Below are positions 40,609 to 51,409 of a DNA stretch of 64,000 nucleotides, one piece after another. Every line of letters starts with the position of its first letter. Positions within the stretch are counted from its first letter, which is position 1. Made by a program: the position numbers and the translations under genes. The notes below the pieces were generated by a model. That model did no database searches, had not been told where the DNA came from, and was given only the letters and a program-made list of their open reading frames with translations. Source of the DNA: Psychrobacter sp. JCM 18902 (GTDB lineage: Bacteria > Pseudomonadota > Gammaproteobacteria > Pseudomonadales > Moraxellaceae); assembly GCF_904846615.1 (NCBI RefSeq), contig NZ_CAJHBK010000001.1:3159789-3223788 (forward strand), given 5' to 3'.

Positions 40609-41692
40609 GATAATTGACTTCTCGCTGTTTATTGGCTTGGTGGTCCTCCCTTGGGCGTTGGTGATATTTTATGTCATGACCATTGCTCATCCGCGGTTTA
40701 TTTCGACGGCTGATGTGGTGGTCAAACAAGTCAGTGATACCAGTGTGCCTTCTGGCGGTGGACTGTCGGCCTTGTTGGGTGTGAACAGTACCAGTAAAGA
40801 AGATGCGACTTATCTGACCGAGTATATTCTATCCAATGATATGGTGAAGCGCCTTGATAATAAGTTCAAGTTCCGCGAAGCGTATCATGTCGATGGCTCA
40901 GATCCGCTCAATGAGATTGAGCCTGATGCCACACAAGAAGAATTACTTGAGTACTTCAAAAAGCGTGTACACATCAATCTGGACGAGCAAAGCTATGTGC
41001 TGTCAGTATCGACGGAAGCCTTTGATCCAAAGTATGCTTTTGAGCTGAATAAAACGATCCTCAATGAGTCTGAGCAGTTCGTCAACCGTATTTCACAAGA
41101 GGTGGCTCGTGATCAGCTGGTATTTGCTGAGACACAGTTAGATGAATCACAAGATCGCCTAAATGATGCCAAAGAGCAGCTATTAAAGTATCAAAACGAA
41201 AATGAGATTTACGATCCACAATCCAATGCTCAAATTGTGAATCAGCTGATTGGTAGTTTGCAAGCGCAATTAAGCTCATTACGTACCGAAGAGCGTCAAT
41301 TACTCAGCTATCTAAATCCAGATGCACCGCAAGTAGTGTCATTAAGAAGTCAGATTCAAGCGGTTGAGGAGCAAATCAGTCAAGAGCAAACCAAGCTGAC
41401 ATCACCGAATACTACCAAGTTGAACCGTCAAGCGGTACAGTTTGAGACTATCAAGGCAGATGTTGATTTTGCTACTGAGCTCTATAAATTGTCGTTATCT
41501 TCACTTGAGAAGGCACGTTTAGAAGCCTTTAAAAAGATGAAAAATTTGATTGTCATCTCAACACCATATCAAGCTGAAGAAGCAACTTATCCACGCCGTG
41601 CTTATATTATTTGGACATCTTTGGCTTTGCTTTTGATGCTTTATGGATTTGTGCGCCTAGTGATGGCGGTTGTCCGTGATCATCGTAGCTAG
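40577..41692 (+). CDS. kpsE: Capsule polysaccharide export inner-membrane protein, KpsE type
   Basis: A protein of about 371 residues of the polysaccharide co-polymerase family (KpsE/CtrB/BexC). It has one N-terminal membrane segment (VVLPWALVIFYVMTIA), a RFISTADVVVKQ start of the periplasmic part, a long coiled coil (about residues 175-310) and a C-terminal membrane segment (AYIIWTSLALLLMLYGFV). It bridges the inner-membrane exporter to KpsD. The start is uncertain: ATG 40577 (GAGG 4-7 bases upstream) and ATG 40586 are both possible, and the frame opens further to a TTG at 40547. All starts overlap kpsT, so translation is coupled. Confidence 0.88.
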   Translation: MKSMSTKRKNKIIDFSLFIGLVVLPWALVIFYVMTIAHPRFISTADVVVKQVSDTSVPSGGGLSALLGVNSTSKEDATYLTEYILSNDMVKRLDNKFKFREAYHVDGSDPLNEIEPDATQEELLEYFKKRVHINLDEQSYVLSVSTEAFDPKYAFELNKTILNESEQFVNRISQEVARDQLVFAETQLDESQDRLNDAKEQLLKYQNENEIYDPQSNAQIVNQLIGSLQAQLSSLRTEERQLLSYLNPDAPQVVSLRSQIQAVEEQISQEQTKLTSPNTTKLNRQAVQFETIKADVDFATELYKLSLSSLEKARLEAFKKMKNLIVISTPYQAEEATYPRRAYIIWTSLALLLMLYGFVRLVMAVVRDHRS

Positions 41693-41747
41693 TTTTAACA
41701 CACCAGATATCAGTAATGATCGATAGATCAGCAAAGGAATACCACTC

Positions 41748-43529
41748 ATGAATATGAAACCACGTCCTCTTGTGACCGTGATAAAAGTGTTAAGTTTGGC
41801 CATGGCCGCCAGCAGTGTATCAGCACTAGCAGCAGGCAGTTATGCTGATCAAATCTCAGGATCTAGCTTTGGCACCAGCAATAACAGCATGAGTCAAGAC
41901 CAAAACCGCAATAACATCAATGTCTCAACACAGGCATTTGCAGGTGGTGTATCAGGACAGGCGACCGCGCAAGAAGCGGTTAATGCCTCAAGCTTGCCAA
42001 GTCAGTCAGTCATCAATACCACGCGCCCCTATCAAGAAATCAACACGCAAGACATGATGTTTGGTGAGCAGCTCTTCCGTGGAGCATTTTCGACTACTTC
42101 TGGTTCTACCTTTAATGACAGTTACGTGATCAACCCGGGTGATAACGTCCAAGTACGGATGTGGGGCGCTTATCAATATGCGGCTACCATGACCGTCGAC
42201 CCACAAGGCAATATTTTCTTGCCAAATATCGGTCCAGTACGTGTCTCAGGTGTTCAAAATGGCAGTCTGCAAAATGTGGTAAAAAGTGCTGTCAGTCGTA
42301 TTTATCGCTCGAACGTTGGCGTTTATGCCTCATTAGAGCAAGCACAGCCAGTGAAAGTATTTGTAACAGGTTTCGTTAAACAACCTGGTTATTACGGAGG
42401 TTTAGCAGCAGATTCCGTATTGTCTTATTTAGATAGAGCGGGCGGTGTTGATCCGACTCGTGGTAGTTACATTGATATTCAAATCAAACGTAATGGGCAA
42501 ATGCTACAGCAAGTCAACCTGTATGATTTTTTACTAGCGGGTAAATTACAAGCATTCTCATTTCGTGATGGCGATGTGATTACGGTCGCGCCGCAGAAAA
42601 AAACCTTTGAAGTGGGCGGCCAAGTTCAAAACGAATATACCTTTGAATTTGATGTGAACGATCTAACCATTGGTGATGTGTTGCAAGTGGCCAATCCCGC
42701 AGCAAATGCGACCAACGTTAGTATCACTCGTAGTGCAGGACGTGCACAGACGGCGGAATATTACTCGTTGGCAGAAGCTCAAAACGTGCCTGTTTATAAT
42801 GGTGATCAGATGGTAGTTACCTCCGATCGTTATGCGGGCACAATCGCGGTGCAAGTAAAAGGTGCGCATACGGGTAATGGTGCCATGGTTGTGCCATATG
42901 GCGCTCGCTTAAAGGACATCGTGCCACAGCTACAGCCAAGCCCACTCGCTAAACTGACTCATCTGACCATTTATCGTGAGTCTGTTGCTGAGCAACAAAA
43001 ACGCATGATTAATGAGTCGCTCGATCGTCTAGAAGAGCTGACGCTTGCCACGCAGTCGACCACTCGTGAAGAAGCAGCACTGCGTCAAGACGATGCAGCG
43101 TTGGTTAAGCAGTTTGTTGCCAAAGCGCGTAATGTTAAAACGACGGGTCAAATTGTTGTCGTCCCGAATTCGTGGCAGGATATTATTCTGCAGCAAGGTG
43201 ATATCATTGAGATACCTGCGCAAACGTCTGTCATTACCGTTAATGGTCAAGTACGAGCACAAGGCGCACTGACCTTTAATCCAGATTATACCGTTGGTGA
43301 TTATGTTGCCAATTCAGGCGGTTTCTCTGACAATGCTGATGTTAAAGAAATCTTGATTATCCATCAAAATGGCGCCAGCGAGGTGGTCAATACCGCTTAC
43401 CGTATCCAGCAAGGCGATGAGATTATGGTATTACCAAAAGTCAAAACCAAGCGCGTAGAAATTGCTCGTGGCTTATCGCAAATTGTTTATCAGTTGGCCA
43501 TTGCTGCTAAAGTGGTTCTCGATTTATAA
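41748..43529 (+). CDS. kpsD: Capsule polysaccharide export outer-membrane protein, KpsD type
   Basis: A 593-residue periplasmic/outer-membrane exporter. A signal peptide spans about residues 1-28 (ending ALAAGS). The polysaccharide-export domain starts YVINPGDNVQVRMWG; SLBB-type repeats follow (VKVFVTGFVKQPGYYGG; VITVNGQVRAQGAL; FEVGGQVQNEYTFE). The length is closer to KpsD (about 560) than to the shorter CtrA/BexD. A Ser/Asn/Gln-rich stretch (about 30-80) precedes the domain. It passes capsule through the envelope together with KpsE. Confidence 0.9.
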   Translation: MNMKPRPLVTVIKVLSLAMAASSVSALAAGSYADQISGSSFGTSNNSMSQDQNRNNINVSTQAFAGGVSGQATAQEAVNASSLPSQSVINTTRPYQEINTQDMMFGEQLFRGAFSTTSGSTFNDSYVINPGDNVQVRMWGAYQYAATMTVDPQGNIFLPNIGPVRVSGVQNGSLQNVVKSAVSRIYRSNVGVYASLEQAQPVKVFVTGFVKQPGYYGGLAADSVLSYLDRAGGVDPTRGSYIDIQIKRNGQMLQQVNLYDFLLAGKLQAFSFRDGDVITVAPQKKTFEVGGQVQNEYTFEFDVNDLTIGDVLQVANPAANATNVSITRSAGRAQTAEYYSLAEAQNVPVYNGDQMVVTSDRYAGTIAVQVKGAHTGNGAMVVPYGARLKDIVPQLQPSPLAKLTHLTIYRESVAEQQKRMINESLDRLEELTLATQSTTREEAALRQDDAALVKQFVAKARNVKTTGQIVVVPNSWQDIILQQGDIIEIPAQTSVITVNGQVRAQGALTFNPDYTVGDYVANSGGFSDNADVKEILIIHQNGASEVVNTAYRIQQGDEIMVLPKVKTKRVEIARGLSQIVYQLAIAAKVVLDL

Positions 43530-43609
43530 CCATTATTGAAAAGTTGTATAACAAGAGAACAAGTCATCTACATAGATAGATGCAAAAGTAATGAATAAGG
43601 GTGTTAGAA

Positions 43610-46192
43610 ATGGCAAAAAGCGCGGCAGATGATGTCAATGTGGCAGTTACCTCTCACTCTGATAATGCCTTGCTTTTGCCATCATCCGCATACCAATTGC
43701 CACAGCATTTGGCGGTCATTGGTAAGGGTATGCGTCAAAACAATGTACTTTTGTCTCAGGTATTGCAGGCAGATATTCAGCGCTGGTATCCGTGGTCAGG
43801 TATACCGCAACGTATCAATGCAGGTAAAACGCATTTACTGTCTGCATTGCCATTACCAAACATGATAAAAAATCAGATAACTCATTTGTCCAGTTCCTCT
43901 CTCTCTTTTCAGCAACCCGATGCCTTTATCGGTTGGGGTCGCAAAAAAAGTTATCAACGAGCTAATAAAGTGGCTAAGCGGCAAAAGCTTGAGACATTAA
44001 GTGTCGAAGATGGCTTTTTGCGCTCATTAGATTCTGGTGTTAGTAGCCGTCATGGCCTGAGTGTCGTCGTCGATGACCTTGGTATTTATTTTGATACGAC
44101 GTATGACTCACGCCTTGAGCGGCTGATTATTGAGCGTACTAAAAATGCTACTACGCCCAATAATTATGAAATGAATGAAGTGCGCGCGCGGCAATTGATG
44201 GCACGTATTTGTAATGAGCAGCTCAGTAAATATAACGCAGTGATCGATTGTCCGTCCTTGAATGAATTGATGAATCAAGACGGCGTTAACACAACGGCAG
44301 ATTCCTTGAAATCGCATGTTTTATTGATTGACCAAGTGGTTGGTGATGCTTCTATCACTGGTGCAGGCGCGGATAAACGTCAGTTTAAGAAGATGTTAAC
44401 ATCTGCGTGTCGTAATCATCCTCACGCCCATATTTGGATAAAGGCACATCCTGCGTCAAAATCGGGATACCTGACCCGTTTAAAATTACCTAAGCAGGTT
44501 CGGCTATTAACTCAAGCACTCAATCCTATCCAGCTATTAGAGCAAGTTGACCATGTTTATACGGTCAGCTCCCATATGGGCTTTGAAGCGTTGATGTTAG
44601 GTAAAACAGTACATTGCTTCGGGGTTAATTGGTATAGTGGCTGGGGTCTAACTGATGACAGCGGCGCACCCAAAAATCTGCTTAAAGCGGTCGAGAAACG
44701 TCGTCAAAAACTTGTTAGCAAACTGTTAGAGGCTCAGGGACATTCAAATCCTGCGTTGTTTCCTACATCATTTGCTAAAAAAAAATCTGCAACGTTAGAA
44801 ACGTTATTTTATAGCGCCTATATAGATTATAGTCGTTATGTAGATCCGGCCACCAAGCAAGCCTGTGATATTGATACAGCGATAGAATGGCTAGTGACTA
44901 ATCGATATTGGCAAGCGCGCCTTGAAGGGGATCTCACGATATATGAATTTAGTCGCTGGAAATTACCATTTGTAAAAGCTTTTACGAATCTACCGCGTAC
45001 GACATTATTTATCAAACCCAAGCCACGTCTCAAGAATCTACTGCATCCTGATCATTTTCGTGTTGATTATCAGCAGCCTCTATTAGTGTGGGGTTTGGCT
45101 AAGCGGCAACAAGTAAAAAATAAATTACAGCGTAAGCTTGAGAAACAGCCGCATTTGTCCATACCGTCTATATACTGTATGGAAGATGGATTTATCCGCT
45201 CAAATGGTTTGGGCGCGACGTTGTTAGCACCGTTGTCGGTCGTCATAGACAAGCAAGGCATTTATTATGATGCGACCCAGCCCTCAGATTTAGAGACGTT
45301 GCTACGTCATTGTCAAGCACTGAACCCACAGCAAAGTGTCCGTGTAAAACAGCTGCAAGATAAATTGCTGAATCAGCGGGTGAGTAAATACAATGTTGGG
45401 GCTGAGGTCGACAGTGCTAATAACCAGCATACTTCTTGGATGGATGAGGCTAGGGTATCTGGCAAGCGTCGTCTTCTAATCATCGGTCAAGTCGAAGATG
45501 ATTTATCGGTGCAGTACTGCGGCTCAACGATCAAAACCAACAGCGGCTTGATTGAGCGTGTATGCCAAGACAACCCTAATGCTTATCTTATTTATAAGCC
45601 GCATCCTGATGTTGAAGCAGGACTAAGGGCTGGTAAGGTTAGCGCAGAGTTTTTACAACAGGTCAGTGCCGTCGCCTATGATACCGCGATGCCTGATTGC
45701 TTAGAGTGTGTTGATGAAGTACATACGATTAGCTCATTGACTGGCTTTGAGGCGTTGCTGCGCGGTTTAGACGTTACTTGCTACGGCTTACCGTTTTATG
45801 CTGGTTGGGGGTTAACGGCAGATATTGATGCCCAGTTTTCACCGAAAGCTGACTATTTAGAGAGACGAAAACGCGACACTGCATTAACGCTTGAGCAATT
45901 GTTATATTGTGCGCTTATTCGCTATCCCTTATATCGTTTACCTAATGGCTACGGGCTTGCACAAGTAGAGCAAGTGATTGACTATTTATACCCTCCTAAA
46001 AGTGCTCCTTTGCTTAAAGATATTCATAATACAGAATCTCAAGCGCAAATATCTAACCCTATAAATAGCTCGATTAACCATGCGACTTCAGTTTTACCCA
46101 CGCTATCTGAAAATTTTAAACGCCAAGCGACTACTCGTTTTATGCAGCAGCGTCATCAATGGCAGCAGCGCCTGCGTAAACTATCTCGTTAG
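43610..46192 (+). CDS. kpsC: Capsule beta-Kdo transferase KpsC (two modules)
   Basis: An 860-residue protein made of two related glycosyltransferase halves. Matching motifs recur: SVEDGFLRSLDSG and CMEDGFIRSNGLG; GLSVVVDDLGIYFD and PLSVVIDKQGIYYD; YTVSSHMGFEAL and HTISSLTGFEAL; YSGWGLTDD and YAGWGLTAD. KpsC builds the poly-Kdo linker joining capsule to its phospholipid anchor, together with KpsS. The ATG at 43610 has AAGGG 9-13 bases upstream; the frame also runs to a GTG at 43601. The C-terminus (about 790-860) is a low-complexity, basic tail. Confidence 0.93.
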   Translation: MAKSAADDVNVAVTSHSDNALLLPSSAYQLPQHLAVIGKGMRQNNVLLSQVLQADIQRWYPWSGIPQRINAGKTHLLSALPLPNMIKNQITHLSSSSLSFQQPDAFIGWGRKKSYQRANKVAKRQKLETLSVEDGFLRSLDSGVSSRHGLSVVVDDLGIYFDTTYDSRLERLIIERTKNATTPNNYEMNEVRARQLMARICNEQLSKYNAVIDCPSLNELMNQDGVNTTADSLKSHVLLIDQVVGDASITGAGADKRQFKKMLTSACRNHPHAHIWIKAHPASKSGYLTRLKLPKQVRLLTQALNPIQLLEQVDHVYTVSSHMGFEALMLGKTVHCFGVNWYSGWGLTDDSGAPKNLLKAVEKRRQKLVSKLLEAQGHSNPALFPTSFAKKKSATLETLFYSAYIDYSRYVDPATKQACDIDTAIEWLVTNRYWQARLEGDLTIYEFSRWKLPFVKAFTNLPRTTLFIKPKPRLKNLLHPDHFRVDYQQPLLVWGLAKRQQVKNKLQRKLEKQPHLSIPSIYCMEDGFIRSNGLGATLLAPLSVVIDKQGIYYDATQPSDLETLLRHCQALNPQQSVRVKQLQDKLLNQRVSKYNVGAEVDSANNQHTSWMDEARVSGKRRLLIIGQVEDDLSVQYCGSTIKTNSGLIERVCQDNPNAYLIYKPHPDVEAGLRAGKVSAEFLQQVSAVAYDTAMPDCLECVDEVHTISSLTGFEALLRGLDVTCYGLPFYAGWGLTADIDAQFSPKADYLERRKRDTALTLEQLLYCALIRYPLYRLPNGYGLAQVEQVIDYLYPPKSAPLLKDIHNTESQAQISNPINSSINHATSVLPTLSENFKRQATTRFMQQRHQWQQRLRKLSR

Positions 46193-46352
46193 TTTATTCC
46201 AAACTTGTGACGCAAATCCATTGCGACAAGTAGGGACTTTTTCGGTATAATCAGTGATGATTGATTTGTATTCACACGGCTTAATATTCAAGTTGTTTAA
46301 TAAGTACTCCCGCTTTTATCCTTCATCTTCTCATTAATGGTAATTCAATACT

Positions 46353-47597
46353 ATGGCAGCTTCGATGTCTCACTTGCTTACTCATCGACACGTCTTGCTG
46401 TTACAAGGAAAGATGGGCGGATTCTTTAACCGTTTTTCGACATTTTTGCAAACTCAAAATATTAAAGTTAGTAAGATTAACTTTAATGCAGGTGATGCAT
46501 TCTTTTATCATCATGATAATACCTATGAATATACTGATACCTTAGCGCAGTTCTCTTCTTGGTTGCAGGCTTTCATTGAAGAAAATAGCATTGATGCGAT
46601 TGTCTGTTTTGGTGATTGTCGTCCGCATCACACCCAAGCTGCTTGTATCAGTGAGCAGTTGGGCACCTCTTTTTTTGTATTTGAAGAAGGCTACTTGCGT
46701 CCCGATTACATTACATTGCAAGAATATGGCATTAATGGCTATTCGCGCTTAAATACGGCAGATATTAAAGCGCTCAAAAAAGCCAATGATAAACCACTGT
46801 ATACTCACAATCGTTTTTATCGTTTGAGTATCGCTGCGATTGTCTACTATATTATCGTTTGGATATACAAAAGTCGCTATCCGCATTATTCGCACTATCG
46901 CGGTATGACAGCGTGGCAAGAAGCAATCGCTTGGCTCAAAGCACCATGGCGTAAATTGCGAGGGTATTTACCTGATAAGCAATTGCAAAATAAGCTGACC
47001 AAAGAACAAAGTAATAATTATTTTTTGATTAGTTTACAAGTACATAATGACTCGCAGATTACCCATCATAGTGACTACCGTGATGTGGTGCAGTTTATTG
47101 ATGAGTCTATTACCAGCTTTGCAGAGTATGCTGATAAGCAGCAGTTACTGGTATTTAAGCATCATCCGTTAGATCGTGGTCATCGAGATTATCGCGAGCT
47201 GGTATCTAGCTTGGCTAGACGCTATCAAGTGGCGGATCGTGTATTTTATGGTTGCGACATGCACCTGCCAACCTTGATGAAACACAGTATTGGGATGGTG
47301 ACCATTAATAGCACGACAGGTTTGCAATCGGTATATCACAAAAAACCTACCAAGATCATGGGTCGTGCGATTTATGATACGCCGAAACTGATAGATCAAA
47401 AACCACTGAATGAGTTTTGGCAACAACCTAACCGCCCAGATAATGAGTTTTATCTTAGATTCCGTGAATACTTGATAGAGCAAACTCAAATCAACGGGGC
47501 TTTTTACGGTAAGTCACCATGGATGCATAAATATCTGCATAGCGCAGGATGTGAACCCATAGAGAGCGATCTGTCCAAAACCAATACCCCTCAGTAG
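46353..47597 (+). CDS. kpsS: Capsule Kdo transferase KpsS
   Basis: A 414-residue member of the KpsS/LipB family. LLLQGKMGGFFNRFSTFLQ near residue 16, CFGDCRPHHTQAA, FVFEEGYLRPDYITLQEYG and the late VTINSTTGLQSVYHKKPTK are family hallmarks. It adds the first Kdo residue to the lysophospholipid acceptor, after which KpsC extends. It is last of the capsule genes, 160 bases after kpsC. No glycosyltransferase or kpsF/kpsU gene follows before lepA. Confidence 0.92.
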   Translation: MAASMSHLLTHRHVLLLQGKMGGFFNRFSTFLQTQNIKVSKINFNAGDAFFYHHDNTYEYTDTLAQFSSWLQAFIEENSIDAIVCFGDCRPHHTQAACISEQLGTSFFVFEEGYLRPDYITLQEYGINGYSRLNTADIKALKKANDKPLYTHNRFYRLSIAAIVYYIIVWIYKSRYPHYSHYRGMTAWQEAIAWLKAPWRKLRGYLPDKQLQNKLTKEQSNNYFLISLQVHNDSQITHHSDYRDVVQFIDESITSFAEYADKQQLLVFKHHPLDRGHRDYRELVSSLARRYQVADRVFYGCDMHLPTLMKHSIGMVTINSTTGLQSVYHKKPTKIMGRAIYDTPKLIDQKPLNEFWQQPNRPDNEFYLRFREYLIEQTQINGAFYGKSPWMHKYLHSAGCEPIESDLSKTNTPQ

Positions 47598-47946
47598 ATT
47601 ATTGATTGTTCATATTCAGTTAGCATGAGTCTTGTCGAAGTGAATAAGGTGCTATCAAGCCGCTCGCTTTCTATCTGTATAGTTATCCGCTCGTAACTTC
47701 ACTTGTAAATCATCCCTCTGCTAATAAAATCGCCTTACTTTATGGTAGAAAACTGCTAGAATACTCTTTCATGCCTGCGCATAAGAGTTGACGTCCTGAG
47801 CGGTTGATTGGAGATGATAATATTGGCAAATAAGCTGATTCTAATTATTTTCTCTTCAACGATGGACAGTTATTTTAGCGGTTGCGCCTGACAGTATTTA
47901 TTTCTTAATTTTATTATTCTATCACCCTTAATTTAGTAGGCGCTTT
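47598..47946. other. Intergenic region between kpsS and lepA
   Basis: The 349 bases contain no ORF or clear terminator. A TGCTAGAAT extended -10-like motif (TAGAAT at 47757-47762) may be the lepA promoter. I saw no copy of the tRNA 3' end that would mark an integrated island. Confidence 0.45.
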
Positions 47947-49743
47947 GTGACTGCATTAGCAAATATTCGTAACTTTTCAATCATTGCCCACATTGATCAT
48001 GGCAAGTCGACGCTTGCTGATCGTTTTATTCAAATGTGCGGTGCCTTGCAAGATCGCGAGATGCAGGCGCAAGTACTTGACTCCATGGATATTGAGCGTG
48101 AGCGCGGTATCACCATTAAAGCGCAGTCGGTAACCTTATTCTACGATCATCCTAATGGTGAGCGCTATCAGCTCAACTTTATCGATACTCCAGGACACGT
48201 TGACTTCTCATACGAGGTGTCGCGTTCACTAGCCGCTTGTGAAGGGGCGCTATTGGTCGTTGATGCCGCGCAAGGGGTGGAAGCTCAGTCCGTGGCCAAC
48301 TGCTATACTGCCGTTGATCAGGGTCTAGAAGTCATGGCGGTACTAAATAAAATTGATTTGCCACAAGTCGAGCCTGAGCGTGTCATTCAAGAGATTGAAG
48401 ACATCATTGGTATTGACGCAGTTGATGCACCACGAGTTTCTGCTAAATCGGGTTTGGGCGTCGATAAACTGCTAGAAGCATTGGTTGAATTTATCCCTGC
48501 ACCGACTGGTGATCGTGAGGCGCCACTACAAGCATTGATTATTGACTCTTGGTTTGATAACTATCTAGGCGTTGTGTCTTTAGTTCGGGTACGTGAAGGT
48601 ACTATCCGAAAAGGTGATAAACTTTATATCAAATCAACCAAAGAGTCGCATTTAGTCGGCTCGATCGGTGTCTTTACGCCCAAGCCTGTCGATACGGGTA
48701 TCTTGGAGGCGGGTGAAGTCGGTTTTATTATTGCTGGTATCAAAGATATCGCTGGCGCGCCAGTGGGTGATACGATTACCCACGCCAAAACGCCAGACGT
48801 TGAGCGTATTCCAGGTTTTAAACAGATTACTCCGCAAGTCTATGCCGGTATGTTCCCTGTTGATTCTACTGATTTTGAAAAATTCCGTGAAGCGCTGCAA
48901 AAGCTACAAATCAACGATGCGTCATTGTTCTTCGAGCCTGATACCTCAGATGCACTAGGCTTTGGTTTCCGTTGTGGTTTCCTTGGTATGCTGCACATGG
49001 AGATTATCCAAGAGCGTTTAGAGCGTGAATATGACTTGGATTTGATTACTACTGCGCCATCCGTTATCTACGAGATCGTCAAGAAAAATGGCGATATCAT
49101 GTATGTTGATAATCCATCAAGACTCCCTGAGCCGAATAATATTGAAGAGTTCCGTGAGCCCATTGCCCGCTGTCAGATTTTAGTACCGCAAGATTACTTA
49201 GGTAATGTCATGACGCTTTGTATCGAGCGCCGCGGCGTACAGGTAGATATGCGTTTTATGGGTCGTCAAGTACAGCTGATCTTTGATATTCCGATGGGAG
49301 AGGTGGTCATGGACTTCTTTGACCGTCTAAAATCCGTTTCGCGCGGTTTTGCCTCACTTGACTATAATTTTGAGCGTTATCAAGTCGATAAATTGGTTAA
49401 AGTAGATGTATTAATCAATGGCGAAAAAGTCGATGCGCTGGCCATGATTGTTCATGAAACCCAATCACGCTATCGTGGTAATGCTTTGGTGACTAAGATG
49501 AAAGAATTGATTCCGCGTCAGATGTTTGATGTGGCAATTCAGGCCGCGATTGGTAGCCAAATTATTGGGCGTAGTACAGTGAAAGCCATGCGTAAAGACG
49601 TCTTGGCTAAGTGTTATGGCGGTGATGTGTCGCGTAAGAAAAAGCTACTGTCTAAGCAAAAAGCCGGCAAAAAACGTATGAAGCAAGTCGGTAATGTGGA
49701 GATTCCACAAGAAGCCTTCTTAGCGGTATTGCAGGTTGAGTAA
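47947..49743 (+). CDS. lepA: Elongation factor 4 (LepA)
   Basis: A 598-residue translational GTPase of the normal length. It has G1 [14 protein letters not shown], the ERGITIKAQ switch [13 protein letters not shown] switch II, NKIDLP, and the LepA-specific C-terminal domain ([44 protein letters not shown]). It acts on ribosomes, promoting back-translocation or initiation-related remodelling. The start codon is GTG 47947 with TAGG about 8 bases upstream. lepB follows in the same direction. Confidence 0.97.
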   Translation: MTALANIRNFSIIAHIDHGKSTLADRFIQMCGALQDREMQAQVLDSMDIERERGITIKAQSVTLFYDHPNGERYQLNFIDTPGHVDFSYEVSRSLAACEGALLVVDAAQGVEAQSVANCYTAVDQGLEVMAVLNKIDLPQVEPERVIQEIEDIIGIDAVDAPRVSAKSGLGVDKLLEALVEFIPAPTGDREAPLQALIIDSWFDNYLGVVSLVRVREGTIRKGDKLYIKSTKESHLVGSIGVFTPKPVDTGILEAGEVGFIIAGIKDIAGAPVGDTITHAKTPDVERIPGFKQITPQVYAGMFPVDSTDFEKFREALQKLQINDASLFFEPDTSDALGFGFRCGFLGMLHMEIIQERLEREYDLDLITTAPSVIYEIVKKNGDIMYVDNPSRLPEPNNIEEFREPIARCQILVPQDYLGNVMTLCIERRGVQVDMRFMGRQVQLIFDIPMGEVVMDFFDRLKSVSRGFASLDYNFERYQVDKLVKVDVLINGEKVDALAMIVHETQSRYRGNALVTKMKELIPRQMFDVAIQAAIGSQIIGRSTVKAMRKDVLAKCYGGDVSRKKKLLSKQKAGKKRMKQVGNVEIPQEAFLAVLQVE

Positions 49744-49847
49744 GTCATTACTAATTGACTGGTCAACGATAGTTTTTTTGGTGTAATTAGTGGCGCAGTT
49801 GATAGTATAGATAGCCAGATAAGTCGCTCGTTAATAGGCAATTGAGT

Positions 49848-50750
49848 ATGGATTTTGATTTTAATTTAATTTTAGTACCATTAACCATTGGTTTGGGTAT
49901 TATTTGGCTATTAGATAAGCTGACCCTGAAACAGCGTAAAACTCGCGGGCGTGGTCAAGAAAGTCTCTTGGTACGCTGGGCTTATGATTTTTTCCCTGTA
50001 TTGGCAGTGGTGTTAATAGTACGCTCGTTTTTGATTGAGCCTTTTAATATCCCTTCATCTTCTATGGTGCCGACATTATATACGGGCGATTTTATTGCGG
50101 TTAATAAGTATGCCTACGGGGTGCGCCTACCGCTGACGTATAACAAAGTGCTGGATACGGGCGCGCCTGAACATGGTGATGTGGCGGTATTCCGCTATCC
50201 TGAAAACCCAAGTATTTATTATATTAAGCGTGTCATTGGTTTGCCTGGTGATACTGTTAGTTATGATCAAGGGACACTTTCTATCAACGATGTCCCAGTT
50301 GATACTAAGCCTGTTGAGTTTGCGGCAAACCCTGAGTTGACCTCACAGCTTTATTTACCAGGACAAATTGGTCCAGGGCAAGTACTGACCGAAGACAGTG
50401 CGGCAGCGATGGGTCAGCAAGAAGAGGGTGAGGCGCAATACTTTCAGGAAACACAAGGTGAAAACAAGCATCTTGTTCGTTACTTGAATGGTATGAATAG
50501 CTCTCAATATGCACCATTTTTGCAGCAGCAATCGCCAGAAGTGGTTAGCTCAGCAGGTACTAAATGGCGTATTAGCGTTCCAGAAGGTCAGTATTTTGTG
50601 ATGGGCGATAACCGCGATCGTAGTGCTGATGGTCGGTTCTGGGGTTTTGTTCCTGATGAGAATTTAGCGGGTAAAGCGGTTTATATCTGGATGCATAAGC
50701 CACCCGGAATTAATTTACCAACCTTTGAACGCAATGGTACTATTGATTAA
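49848..50750 (+). CDS. lepB: Signal peptidase I
   Basis: A 300-residue membrane protease. Two N-terminal membrane segments are followed by the catalytic serine in IPSSSMVPTL (about residue 75) and the lysine in YYIKRVIGLPGD (about 130); the box GDNRDRSADGRFWG is near the C-terminus. It cleaves Sec and Tat signal peptides. Between the boxes is a Gln/Glu-rich insertion (about 175-225). The ATG at 49848 is preferred to TTG 49842. lepA-lepB order is conserved. Confidence 0.95.
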   Translation: MDFDFNLILVPLTIGLGIIWLLDKLTLKQRKTRGRGQESLLVRWAYDFFPVLAVVLIVRSFLIEPFNIPSSSMVPTLYTGDFIAVNKYAYGVRLPLTYNKVLDTGAPEHGDVAVFRYPENPSIYYIKRVIGLPGDTVSYDQGTLSINDVPVDTKPVEFAANPELTSQLYLPGQIGPGQVLTEDSAAAMGQQEEGEAQYFQETQGENKHLVRYLNGMNSSQYAPFLQQQSPEVVSSAGTKWRISVPEGQYFVMGDNRDRSADGRFWGFVPDENLAGKAVYIWMHKPPGINLPTFERNGTID

Positions 50751-50896
50751 GATTATGTAATTAAGATTATGAGACGCTCTATTGGTTGATTTATCGATAA
50801 TAGTTTTATGCTAATATTGTTGCTATCTAATAAACGGCTACCTAGTATTTCGGTAGCTCCTAAAAAATAGTTGTTTACCAGTAGAGGGATATCGTA

Positions 50897-51289
50897 GTGC
50901 AGCAATTATCTGGAATCGCCACACAGCGTGGTGCTAGCGTAACGAGTATCGTTTTAATTATTCTTGTGTTAGGAGTTGCTGCCAAATTGATGGTTGCTAT
51001 CGTACCTGCTCAGATCGGTGATTATCAATTGACCAAGACCTTAAGCGCACAGCTTAAGGAGGCAAATAATAATAATGAGACGGCCAAGCAGTTTGTCGAG
51101 CGTGTTAATAGACAGCTATCTATTAATGCTGATTATGATACTCAGGCGGAAGACGTATTTACTTTTATTGATAAAAAGACGGGACAATTGGCTATTCGTA
51201 AAGAATATGCAGTCACCAACAATTTCTTTGGTAATGTTGATATCGTCAATCGCTTCGAAGGTGATATCGATATGACAACAGCAGAGTAA
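50897..51289 (+). CDS. DUF4845 family membrane protein
   Basis: A 130-residue protein starting at GTG 50897 with AGAGGGA upstream. The N-terminus RGASVTSIVLIILVLGVAAKLMVAIVP is a prepilin-like or single membrane anchor; the rest is a small soluble domain expected in the periplasm. A gene of this family between lepB and rnc is standard in Pseudomonas and Acinetobacter. Its function is unknown. Confidence 0.85.
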   Translation: MQQLSGIATQRGASVTSIVLIILVLGVAAKLMVAIVPAQIGDYQLTKTLSAQLKEANNNNETAKQFVERVNRQLSINADYDTQAEDVFTFIDKKTGQLAIRKEYAVTNNFFGNVDIVNRFEGDIDMTTAE

Positions 51290-51409
51290 CTAAAAAGAAT
51301 GTTAGATCACTCTTAAACTTTTTAATCTCTGAATATCTTTATAATATTCATTAATCCATACTATTACTAACCAAATCAGTAAAACAGAAGGGATAACCAC
51401 AAGCCACGC

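Noticed and set aside
38771..47946. tRNA-associated genomic island carrying the capsule genes
   Set aside because: No repeat of the tRNA 3' end, integrase or composition shift was seen around 47.6-47.9 kb.
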